A DNA stretch of 41,078 nucleotides, taken from JBBKWG01 sp037968835 (GTDB lineage Bacteria > Pseudomonadota > Alphaproteobacteria > Rhodobacterales > Rhodobacteraceae). Position 1 is the first letter of the stretch; each line of letters begins with the position of its first letter. Both the position numbers and the translations under genes were made by a program. Below the pieces are notes generated by a model. That model saw only the letters and a list, made by a program, of their open reading frames with translations, did not search any database and was not told the DNA's origin. Positions 17,067-24,130 of the stretch are shown here, piece by piece. The stretch spans positions 1 through 41,078 of the forward strand of contig JBBKWG010000038.1 of the NCBI GenBank assembly GCA_037968835.1, read 5' to 3'.

Positions 17067-18031
17067 CCGGCTATTCGAACAAATTCAAAGACTTCCCGGA
17101 TTACATCATCGGTATCACGAAAGAGATCTGGGAGGATCGCGGCGTCGCGACGCTGAACTATTATTACGCCGATCAGATCCCGGTGCGCTCGCCGATGGGA
17201 ATCCAGCGTGGCAATCAGGAGGTCATCGCCTCGACGATGGCGACGATCAATGAATTTCCCGATCGCCAGCTTTACGCCGAGGACGTGATCTGGTCGAACG
17301 ATGCGCAGCACGGGCACCTCTCCTCGCATCGCCTCATCACCACCGCGACCCACACCCGCGACGGGCAATTCGGCCCCGCGACCGGCCGGAAATGGGTCGT
17401 CCGCGTGATCGCCGACTGTGCCACCAGGGACGAGACGATCTACGACGAATGGTTGGTGCGCGACTACGGCGGCATCGTCCGCCAACTCGGGATGGACCCG
17501 CGCACCTATGCCGCCGGTCTGATCGAACGCGAAGGCGGCGGTGACAAGGCATCCCAGCCCTTCCTGCCCGAGAACGATGTCGATGGCGGCTACCACGGAC
17601 GCGGCAACGACAACGCCTGGGGCCAAAGCTACGGCGACACGCTGACCCGGATCATGGACAAGGATTTCAACCATATCCTGACCGACTACGACCGCGCGGT
17701 AATCGGCGATTACGCGGGCGCACGACAGGTGATAGGGCGCGAGGCCGTCACCGAATTCTGGGTCGGTCTGCGCGCGTCCTTCCCTTCGGCGGAATTCAAG
17801 ATCCATCACCAGATCGGCATGGACGCCGACATGCTCAGCCCCCGCGCCGCGCTCCGCTGGTCGCTTGACGGCACCCACGACGGCTGGGGCACGTTCGGTC
17901 AGCCGACCGGCGCTCGGGTCCATGTTTTCGGCATGTGCCACGCCGAATACGGGCCGTGGGGACTGCGCCGTGAATACGCGCTCTATGACGAAATCGCGAT
18001 CTGGAAACAGATTCTGATGGCGTCAGGCTGA
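17054..18031 (+). CDS. Two-domain SnoaL-like (NTF2-fold) protein, island copy 2
   Basis: A 325-residue protein with two SnoaL-like halves (about 15-150 and 200-320), beginning at the ATG at 17054 and overlapping the LacI gene by 13 bases. Repeated features are YYADQIPVRSPMGIQRGNQEVI in the first half and ITDYDRAVIGDYAG-like plus GREAVTEFWVGLRASFPSA in the second; the latter matches the SnoaL 'G...I..F...L...FPD' helix. It has the same architecture as the 7954-8961 product but is clearly diverged. The Trp/Asp/His-rich segments (WSNDAQHGHLSSHR, WSLDGTHDGWGTFG) are candidate pocket residues. Reaction unknown. Confidence 0.8.
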   Translation: MDKLTGYSNKFKDFPDYIIGITKEIWEDRGVATLNYYYADQIPVRSPMGIQRGNQEVIASTMATINEFPDRQLYAEDVIWSNDAQHGHLSSHRLITTATHTRDGQFGPATGRKWVVRVIADCATRDETIYDEWLVRDYGGIVRQLGMDPRTYAAGLIEREGGGDKASQPFLPENDVDGGYHGRGNDNAWGQSYGDTLTRIMDKDFNHILTDYDRAVIGDYAGARQVIGREAVTEFWVGLRASFPSAEFKIHHQIGMDADMLSPRAALRWSLDGTHDGWGTFGQPTGARVHVFGMCHAEYGPWGLRREYALYDEIAIWKQILMASG

Positions 18032-18087
18032 CCCGCAATGCCCGATTGCCACTTCCCTTTGTCTACCAACGTCAAGGAATTGAAACC

Positions 18088-19041
18088 ATGACTGCCCCCC
18101 AGATCGTTCGCTATGGCGAGCTAATCCCCTGCAAGACCGCCTTCATCGACGCCCACACGCCCGGCTCGAACCAGAAAGAGAACTTCACGATCATCGGCGG
18201 CGGCGTCTCCGAAAGCCCCGACCAGCACGTCCACATCACCGATGCCATCGGCTTCAACATCGGCGCCGCGGGCCAACCCCCACGCTGCCGCAACTCGCTG
18301 CATTCCCACCGCACCGCCGAGGTGTTCTTCGTGCTCAAGGGCCGCTGGCGTTTCTTCTGGGGACGCTGGGGCAACGCCGGCGAAGTGACGCTGGAGGAAG
18401 GCGATATCTTCAACATCCCGACCGGCATCTTCCGCGGCTTCGAGAATATCGGCACCGATTACGGGATGATCATGGCGATTCTCGGCGGCGACGATGCTGG
18501 CGGCGGTGTGATCTGGGCCCCGCAAGTGATCGAAGACGCCAGGGATCACGGGCTGGTGCTGGGCGAGAACGGAAAGCTATACGACACCAAGAAAGGCCAG
18601 GCGCTGCCCGAGGGTGTCGGCCCGATGCCGACCCTCGATGACGACGCGCTCGAATCCTATCCCGAACCCACGACCCTCGACGTCGTTCCCCATCACGTCG
18701 CCCGCTACTGGGACCTGATGGCGCTGGCCGACAAGCAACCGGCGCGCGTCATCGGCGAAAACGGTGTTCTGCGCGACAAGCCAGGCTTCGAGGTTGACTT
18801 CCTGACCCGTGGCTCGCTCCCTGAAACCCCCGTCAAGACGACCGCGAACGAGGTTCTGATGCCGATGCGCGGTCACTGGCGGGTCGAGATCGACGGCAAA
18901 ACCGACGTGCTCGCCCCCGGCGATACCTGCCTTGTCCCGGCGCAAAGCACGCTTGCCCTCGCGCCGTCGATGACCGGCGAGGCCAGTCTTTATCGCGCCC
19001 GCGCAACCAACGATCCCGCCGGCGCGACGTGGCGCGCGTGA
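18088..19041 (+). CDS. Two-domain cupin (bicupin) protein
   Basis: A 317-residue bicupin; the ATG at 18088 has AAGGA about 12 bases upstream. The first cupin motif is HSHRTAE (His72, His74, Glu78), the usual metal triad, but the second motif reads PTGIFRGFEN, with Arg116 where the fourth metal ligand His is expected. The C-terminal cupin (about 235-300) has no His ligands (PMRGHWRVEIDG, then APGDTCLVPA), so only the first domain could hold metal. Bicupins include ring-cleaving dioxygenases (gentisate type), oxalate decarboxylases and isomerases; the odd metal site argues against a confident choice. It sits 56 bases after the SnoaL gene and overlaps the next gene. Confidence 0.82.
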   Translation: MTAPQIVRYGELIPCKTAFIDAHTPGSNQKENFTIIGGGVSESPDQHVHITDAIGFNIGAAGQPPRCRNSLHSHRTAEVFFVLKGRWRFFWGRWGNAGEVTLEEGDIFNIPTGIFRGFENIGTDYGMIMAILGGDDAGGGVIWAPQVIEDARDHGLVLGENGKLYDTKKGQALPEGVGPMPTLDDDALESYPEPTTLDVVPHHVARYWDLMALADKQPARVIGENGVLRDKPGFEVDFLTRGSLPETPVKTTANEVLMPMRGHWRVEIDGKTDVLAPGDTCLVPAQSTLALAPSMTGEASLYRARATNDPAGATWRA

Positions 19042-20084
19042 CCGAGCGAATGTTCGGTGTCGTGCTGACCGGCCACGGCGGCCCGGAGCGACTGGAATGG
19101 CGCGACGATCTTCCCAGGCCGCAACCGGCGCGGGGCGAGGTGCTGGTTCGCGTCGCCGCCAGCGCCGTCAACAACACCGACGTCAACACCCGAACCGCTT
19201 GGTATTCGACCAAAGACGGCGCTGCCGAAGACGCAACCTGGTCCGGCGTCCCACTCGCATTCCCGCGCATTCAGGGCATCGACGCTTGTGGCGAAGTCGT
19301 CGCGGTCGGGCCGGATTCCGACGACGCGCTGATCGGCAAACGCGTTCTGATCGAACCCTGCCTGCGCCAGGCCGGCGGACACACCCTCGATACGCCGTGG
19401 TTTCTCGGCTCGGAATGCGACGGCGGATTTGCCGAGTATCTGACGGTCGCAGCATGTCACGCACACCCGATCGACAGCCCCCTTTCAAGCGAGGAACTGG
19501 CGACCTTTCCCTGCTCGTATTCGACCGCCGAAAACATGCTGGTGCGCGCCAATGCCTGCGCTGGCGAACGCGCGCTGGTTACTGGCGCTTCGGGCGGCGT
19601 CGGCTCGGCGGCGGTTCAGCTTCTGATCGCGCGCGGTGTCGAAGTCGTCGCCGTCTCGACCGAAGCCAAGGACGCCGACATACGCGCGCTCGGCGCATCG
19701 GAGGTCATCGACCGGGCCGTCGATCCTGCTGCCAGATTCGGCGCGGCAAGTTTCGATCTGGTGATTGATCTCGTCGGCGGTCCCGCCTTCCCGGCGCTTC
19801 TGAAAATCCTCAAACCCGGTGGCCGCTATGCTGTCGCAGGCGCAGTTGCAGGCGCCGAGGTGACGCTCGACCTCAGAACGCTCTACCTCAAGGACCTGAC
19901 GCTTCTGGGCTGCACGGTGCTTGGCGACGGCGTTTTCGCGGGGCTTGTGCGCCGTATCGAACAGGGCGAAATCAAGCCGCTCCTTGCCGAAACCTACTCG
20001 CTCAAAGACATTCACCGCGCGCAAGAAGCGTTCCTGCGGCGCGCGCATATCGGCAAAATCGGCATCAGGATCGAACCATCATGA
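19038..20084 (+). CDS. MDR-family dehydrogenase (quinone-oxidoreductase / zinc-type alcohol dehydrogenase superfamily)
   Basis: A 348-residue protein if started at the GTG that overlaps the bicupin stop (GTGA at 19038-19041); ATG 19050 would give 344 residues. The N-terminal GroES-like domain has SAVNNTDVNTR where zinc alcohol dehydrogenases carry their first Zn-binding Cys, so catalytic zinc is doubtful and the quinone-oxidoreductase branch fits better. The nucleotide-binding motif is GASGGVGSAAVQL near residue 182. It probably uses NADPH to reduce an enone or oxidises an alcohol in the pathway. It overlaps the next gene by four bases. Confidence 0.87.
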   Translation: MTERMFGVVLTGHGGPERLEWRDDLPRPQPARGEVLVRVAASAVNNTDVNTRTAWYSTKDGAAEDATWSGVPLAFPRIQGIDACGEVVAVGPDSDDALIGKRVLIEPCLRQAGGHTLDTPWFLGSECDGGFAEYLTVAACHAHPIDSPLSSEELATFPCSYSTAENMLVRANACAGERALVTGASGGVGSAAVQLLIARGVEVVAVSTEAKDADIRALGASEVIDRAVDPAARFGAASFDLVIDLVGGPAFPALLKILKPGGRYAVAGAVAGAEVTLDLRTLYLKDLTLLGCTVLGDGVFAGLVRRIEQGEIKPLLAETYSLKDIHRAQEAFLRRAHIGKIGIRIEPS

Positions 20085-21202
20085 CCATACTCGCCACCCA
20101 CGTCGGAAGCCTTCCCCGCAGTCAGGATGTCGTCGATTTCATCTTCGCGCGCGAACGCAACACCCCCTACGACCCCGTTGACTTCGACGCCGCGATGACA
20201 AAAGCGGTCTCGGATGTCGTCGGCAAACAGGTCGATACCGGAATCGACATCGTTTCGGACGGCGAGACGTCAAAGATCAGCTACGCCACCTACGTCAAGG
20301 ACCGCTACACCGGCTTTGACGGCGACAGCCCCCGCAACGCCCCCGCCGATCTGAAACTGTTCCCTAAGTTCCTTGAACGCCTCGCCAACGACGGCGGAAC
20401 CCCGAAATACGCGCGGCCCATGTGCGTCGGCGAGGTCAAATCGAAAGGGCAGGGCGAGTTGGAAAAGGACATCGCCAACCTGAAAGCGGCGATGGACGAA
20501 CACGGCGCGCAACGCGGTTTCATGAACGCAGCATCACCGGGCGTGATCTCGCTGTTTCTGCAAAACGATTACTACAAGACCCGCGACGCCTATCTCGCGG
20601 CGCTCGCCGACGCGATGAAGACCGAATACGAAACCATCGTCGCCGCCGGTCTCGATCTGCAACTCGATTGCCCGGATCTGGCCCTGTCGCGCCACATGCT
20701 GTTCACCGATCTGTCCGACGACGAATTCGTCAAAGTCGCGGCCAGCCACGTCGATGCACTGAACCACGCATTGCAGGACGTCCCCAAAGACCGGGTGCGC
20801 ATTCACATCTGCTGGGGCAACTACGAAGGCCCCCACGTCTGCGACATTCCAATGTCCAAGATGTTCGACACGCTGATGTCGGCCAACGCGCGCTACGTCC
20901 TGTTCGAGACCTCGAACCCTCGGCACGGCCACGAATGGACGGTGTTCCGCGACCGCAAATCCGACATCCCGGACGACAAGATCCTCGTTCCCGGCGTCGT
21001 CGACACGACCACCAATTTCGTCGAACATCCCGAACTGGTCGCCCAACGCCTCAACAGGTTCACCGATATTGTCGGGGTCGACCGCGTGATCGCCGGATCC
21101 GACTGCGGCTTTGGAACATTCGCCGGGTTTGGTGCGGTCGATCCGGACATTGCCTGGGCCAAGCTCGCCGCGCTCAGCCAGGGCGCGAAGATCGCCTCGT
21201 GA
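20081..21202 (+). CDS. Half-length MetE-like (cobalamin-independent methionine synthase C-terminal domain) protein
   Basis: A 373-residue single-barrel protein, about half of MetE, opening with the family's THVGSLPR phosphate/folate-site stretch. The zinc set of the MetE and epoxyalkane:CoM transferase group is in place: His242 and Cys244 in HICWGNYEGPH, Glu276 in LFETSNPR, and Cys342 in GSDCGFGT. Such proteins activate a thiol and move a methyl or alkyl group. It is inside a catabolic operon, coupled by ATGA to the dehydrogenase before and by GTGA to the hydrolase after, so methionine biosynthesis is unlikely. Candidate roles are demethylation or alkyl transfer from the substrate to a thiol (inference). 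Confidence 0.85.
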   Translation: MTILATHVGSLPRSQDVVDFIFARERNTPYDPVDFDAAMTKAVSDVVGKQVDTGIDIVSDGETSKISYATYVKDRYTGFDGDSPRNAPADLKLFPKFLERLANDGGTPKYARPMCVGEVKSKGQGELEKDIANLKAAMDEHGAQRGFMNAASPGVISLFLQNDYYKTRDAYLAALADAMKTEYETIVAAGLDLQLDCPDLALSRHMLFTDLSDDEFVKVAASHVDALNHALQDVPKDRVRIHICWGNYEGPHVCDIPMSKMFDTLMSANARYVLFETSNPRHGHEWTVFRDRKSDIPDDKILVPGVVDTTTNFVEHPELVAQRLNRFTDIVGVDRVIAGSDCGFGTFAGFGAVDPDIAWAKLAALSQGAKIAS

Positions 21203-21894
21203 CACCGCTCGTTTTTCTGCCCGGCATGATGTGCGACCGTCGCCTGTTCGCGCCCCAGATCGCCGCGTTCAACTCCGGGCGTGCGGTCAGCGTCGGTGAC
21301 ATTACCGGTCACGACACGATGAAGGCGCTCGCAGCCGACGTGCTGAAGAACGCACCCGCACGTTTCGCGCTCGCCGGACTCAGCATGGGCGGTATCGTCG
21401 CGATGGAGATGATCGCCCAGGCACCCGAGCGGATCGAACGCCTTGCCCTTCTCGACACCAATCCCCGCGCCGAGGCTCCCGAAATGCAGGCCCGGCGCGC
21501 GCCGCAAATCGAAAAGGTGCGCGCCGGGGACTTGCGCGCCGTCATGCGTGACGAAATGAAACCGAATTACCTGGCCGACGGTCCGAACAAACCCGCAATC
21601 CTCAATCTCTGCATGGAGATGGCCGAGGACCTTGGCCCCGACGTCTTCATCCGCCAGTCGCTGGCGTTGCGCGATCGTCCCGCCCAGCAGGCGGCACTTT
21701 GCCGGGTCACTGCCCCGACGCTGGTGCTTTGCGGACGCGAAGACCGTGCCTGTCCGGTAGAGCGCCACGAGTTGATGCACCGTCTGATCCCGCATTCGAC
21801 CCTGATCATCATCGACGACGCCGGCCACCTCCCGACCCTCGAAAAACCCGACGAAACCACGGCGGCACTGGCCCGCTGGCTGGAGGCGCAATGA
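21199..21894 (+). CDS. Alpha/beta-fold hydrolase
   Basis: A 231-residue alpha/beta hydrolase whose GTG start overlaps the MetE-like stop (GTGA at 21199). The oxyanion region LPGMMCD is near residue 8, the nucleophile elbow is GLSMGG (Ser62), the acid is in GREDRACP (about 187) and the His is in DDAGHLPTLEKP (about 213), so the triad is complete. It would cleave an ester, thioester or lactone. No lid insertion is obvious. It is translationally coupled to the RraA-like gene by ATGA. Confidence 0.9.
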   Translation: MTPLVFLPGMMCDRRLFAPQIAAFNSGRAVSVGDITGHDTMKALAADVLKNAPARFALAGLSMGGIVAMEMIAQAPERIERLALLDTNPRAEAPEMQARRAPQIEKVRAGDLRAVMRDEMKPNYLADGPNKPAILNLCMEMAEDLGPDVFIRQSLALRDRPAQQAALCRVTAPTLVLCGREDRACPVERHELMHRLIPHSTLIIIDDAGHLPTLEKPDETTAALARWLEAQ

Positions 21895-22586
21895 CCCCCT
21901 CACTTCTTTTCCTGCTGCACAAGGTGGATACCCCGACTGTCTGCAATGCCATCGAAGTCGTCGATGGCAAGCGCGGATTTGACCGGTTCACACGCGGAAC
22001 TCCATTCGCCAGCCATCCCGACGCCCCCGCCATCGTCGGCTTTGCACGCACCGCGAAAATCTCGGGCGCCGAACCGCCGACCGAGCCTGCCGAAATCATC
22101 AAGGCCCGGCGCATGGAGTATTACCGGTACATGGCCGAGGCTCCCAAGCCCGCCATCGCCGTCATCGAGGATCTGGACGGCAAGAACGCCGTCAGCGCCT
22201 ATTGGGGCGAAATCAACACCACGGTCCACAAGGGTTTCGGCATTGCCGGGGCCGTGACCAATGGCCTCGTGCGCGATCTCGCCGATCTGCCCGACGGCTT
22301 CCCCGTGATTGCCGGTTCCACCGGTCCCAGCCACGCATTCGCCCACGTGCGCGAGATCGACACGCCCGTCAGCGTTTTCGGCATGACAGTCGCTCCCGGC
22401 GAACTCGTCCACGCCGACCGGCACGGCGCGGTTGTCATTCCGGTCCACGCCATCGACAGCCTTGAAGCCGCGATTGCCAAGCTGCTGGAAACCGAAAAGA
22501 TCGTGCTCGACGCCGCCCGCGCGCCCGGTTTCGATTTCGCCGCCTTTGAAACGGCGTGGGCCGAATTCGAGCGGCGCAGAACCTAG
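21891..22586 (+). CDS. RraA-like protein (HMG/CHA aldolase family)
   Basis: A 231-residue protein of the RraA / 4-hydroxy-4-methyl-2-oxoglutarate aldolase family. The key motif GAVTNGLVRD carries Arg128 and Asp129, the pair that binds pyruvate enolate and metal in the aldolases, followed by GELVHADRHGAVVIP near 170-184. In pathways with such aldolases they split a C5-C7 oxoacid into pyruvate plus an oxoacid, a usual last step. It is the last gene of the rightward operon. Its stop overlaps that of the opposing iorB-type gene in a CTAG. Family membership does not prove aldolase activity, as some RraA proteins are RNase E inhibitors. Confidence 0.87.
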   Translation: MTPSLLFLLHKVDTPTVCNAIEVVDGKRGFDRFTRGTPFASHPDAPAIVGFARTAKISGAEPPTEPAEIIKARRMEYYRYMAEAPKPAIAVIEDLDGKNAVSAYWGEINTTVHKGFGIAGAVTNGLVRDLADLPDGFPVIAGSTGPSHAFAHVREIDTPVSVFGMTVAPGELVHADRHGAVVIPVHAIDSLEAAIAKLLETEKIVLDAARAPGFDFAAFETAWAEFERRRT

Positions 22587-24130
22587 GCGAACGACCCGAT
22601 CGTCGCCAAAGCGCCATCCAGCGCCTCGCCATCCTCGTCCTTCAGCGCCGCCTCGCGCAGACGCCGCAACCAGTCCGCCGCATCGTCCCGCCCCTTCAGC
22701 ATCGCCAACGCGCCCAGAACCCGGTCGTATTTCGACAGCCCCCGCGCATGGGTGTCCGAATAGCCCTTGATCAGCCGCCGCGCCCGCACCACCTCGACCG
22801 CCAGATCATAATCGTCCGCAACACTCGCCCGCACCAGATCGAGCCACGCCGCCACATGCGCCATCTCGTCGGCGTGCCGCAGCGTCCCGCGCCGCCAGCG
22901 CCTCAGACCCGCAAGCATCCACAACGTGACGAACCCGCTGGCGCGATCCGTCCGCACGCGACGACCGCGATTGACCACCCGGTCCAGCACTCGCAACCGA
23001 CCCGGCCCCCGCACGATCCACGAACCGATCCGCCAGGGCAGCAACCCCGCGATCTCCTCGCCGCGCGGATGCATGTATTCGGTCAGCCGCATCAACTGGC
23101 CGTCGCTCTGCGCCATTTCGCCGGCAATCCGCACCAACCGAGCCGCGCGTGTCTTTTTGTCCGCAACCCCGATCACATCGTCGTAAGCCATTGCATTAGA
23201 AAGATACTTCGCCGCCTCCCGCGTCAGTTCCCAGTCGTGCGTTTCATCGTCGAGCCGCGTCAGGTCCCCCAGATGGTCCAGATACTCGCCCCCATACGCG
23301 GTGTCCTGAAAGTCCACGACCTTGCGCATTCCCGCTTCCGCCATCACCCGAACCGACGCCGGCAACGCCGCCACGCGCGCCATCAATGCCTCCCACTCGC
23401 CAACCAGATCGGGCGGTCCCTGAACGCCCGTATCCGCCACAATCCGCGCTGTCTCACCTACCACATCCTCGCCGTCGCGCACCGCCGACACCGCCTTGCG
23501 GAAGGCTTGCAGGCTCGCCTCGACCCCACGACCCCCGGCCCGGATCGCGTCCTCGAAAGCATTGTCGTCGAACGGCAGCGCGCGGGTCCCCGCCAGCGCC
23601 CCGAACAGGCTCGCCGAAATCACCGAACCCGCGTCCTTCGCCAACCGCTCCATGTCCAGAAACACCGTATCGCGCGCCGCTTCCCGGGCCGCCACAATCA
23701 CCGCGTCGCGGTCCGCCGTCCCATCCCCCGGCACCGTCTTTTCGGTCACCACCAAGGCCCGGTGGGTCGATCCGATCAACAATGTCCGGTCCGGCGTCAC
23801 GAAGCCGCGCTGGATGCCGCGTCCGGCCTCCATCAATTCGGATGCGATCAGAATATCGACGTCGCCGGGTGCCGGAGCCAGCGCGAACACCGGCGCGCCG
23901 CCCTCGCTTGGCGCCATTTCGATATAATAGATCGTCGCACCCGTGCGCTGCGCCACCCCCGCGACCGATGTCGCCTGCGACGCAAAGCCGTGGTCGCGCG
24001 CAAGCCGTTCGATCCAGCCGGTCAGAACGCCGCCGCCCTGTCCGCCAACCGCCATCACCGCCAGCTTGATGAGACCACCCTGCTGCGCTGGTTCGGCGGG
24101 GCGCGCGCGCAAGGGTGCCGCGTCGTTCAC
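22583..24130 (-). CDS. Indolepyruvate oxidoreductase subunit beta-type protein with long C-terminal extension
   Basis: A 515-residue protein starting with GTG at 24130 and overlapping the alpha-subunit stop (GTGA). Residues about 20-200 form the 2-oxoacid:ferredoxin oxidoreductase gamma/IorB domain (AVMAVGGQGGGVLTGWIERLA, then GVAQRTGATIYYIE). The remaining roughly 300 residues are helical and Arg-rich and match the extension (DUF6537-like, from memory) seen in fused indolepyruvate oxidoreductases. With the alpha subunit it oxidatively decarboxylates aryl pyruvates to aryl-acetyl-CoA, reducing ferredoxin. The open frame continues upstream inside the alpha gene, but that part is shadow. Confidence 0.87.
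   Translation of the reverse strand: MNDAAPLRARPAEPAQQGGLIKLAVMAVGGQGGGVLTGWIERLARDHGFASQATSVAGVAQRTGATIYYIEMAPSEGGAPVFALAPAPGDVDILIASELMEAGRGIQRGFVTPDRTLLIGSTHRALVVTEKTVPGDGTADRDAVIVAAREAARDTVFLDMERLAKDAGSVISASLFGALAGTRALPFDDNAFEDAIRAGGRGVEASLQAFRKAVSAVRDGEDVVGETARIVADTGVQGPPDLVGEWEALMARVAALPASVRVMAEAGMRKVVDFQDTAYGGEYLDHLGDLTRLDDETHDWELTREAAKYLSNAMAYDDVIGVADKKTRAARLVRIAGEMAQSDGQLMRLTEYMHPRGEEIAGLLPWRIGSWIVRGPGRLRVLDRVVNRGRRVRTDRASGFVTLWMLAGLRRWRRGTLRHADEMAHVAAWLDLVRASVADDYDLAVEVVRARRLIKGYSDTHARGLSKYDRVLGALAMLKGRDDAADWLRRLREAALKDEDGEALDGALATIGSFA

Noticed and set aside
7954..18031. Polyketide (aromatic antibiotic) biosynthesis cluster because of SnoaL-like genes
   Set aside because: There is no ketosynthase, acyl carrier protein or other polyketide gene; the operon has an importer and breakdown enzymes.
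12421..22586. DHPS (sulfopropanediol) degradation operon
   Set aside because: Only the HisD-like and SDR genes fit; no suyAB, slc or sulfonate transporter genes are here, and the MetE-like, cupin, SnoaL and RraA-like genes do not belong to that route.
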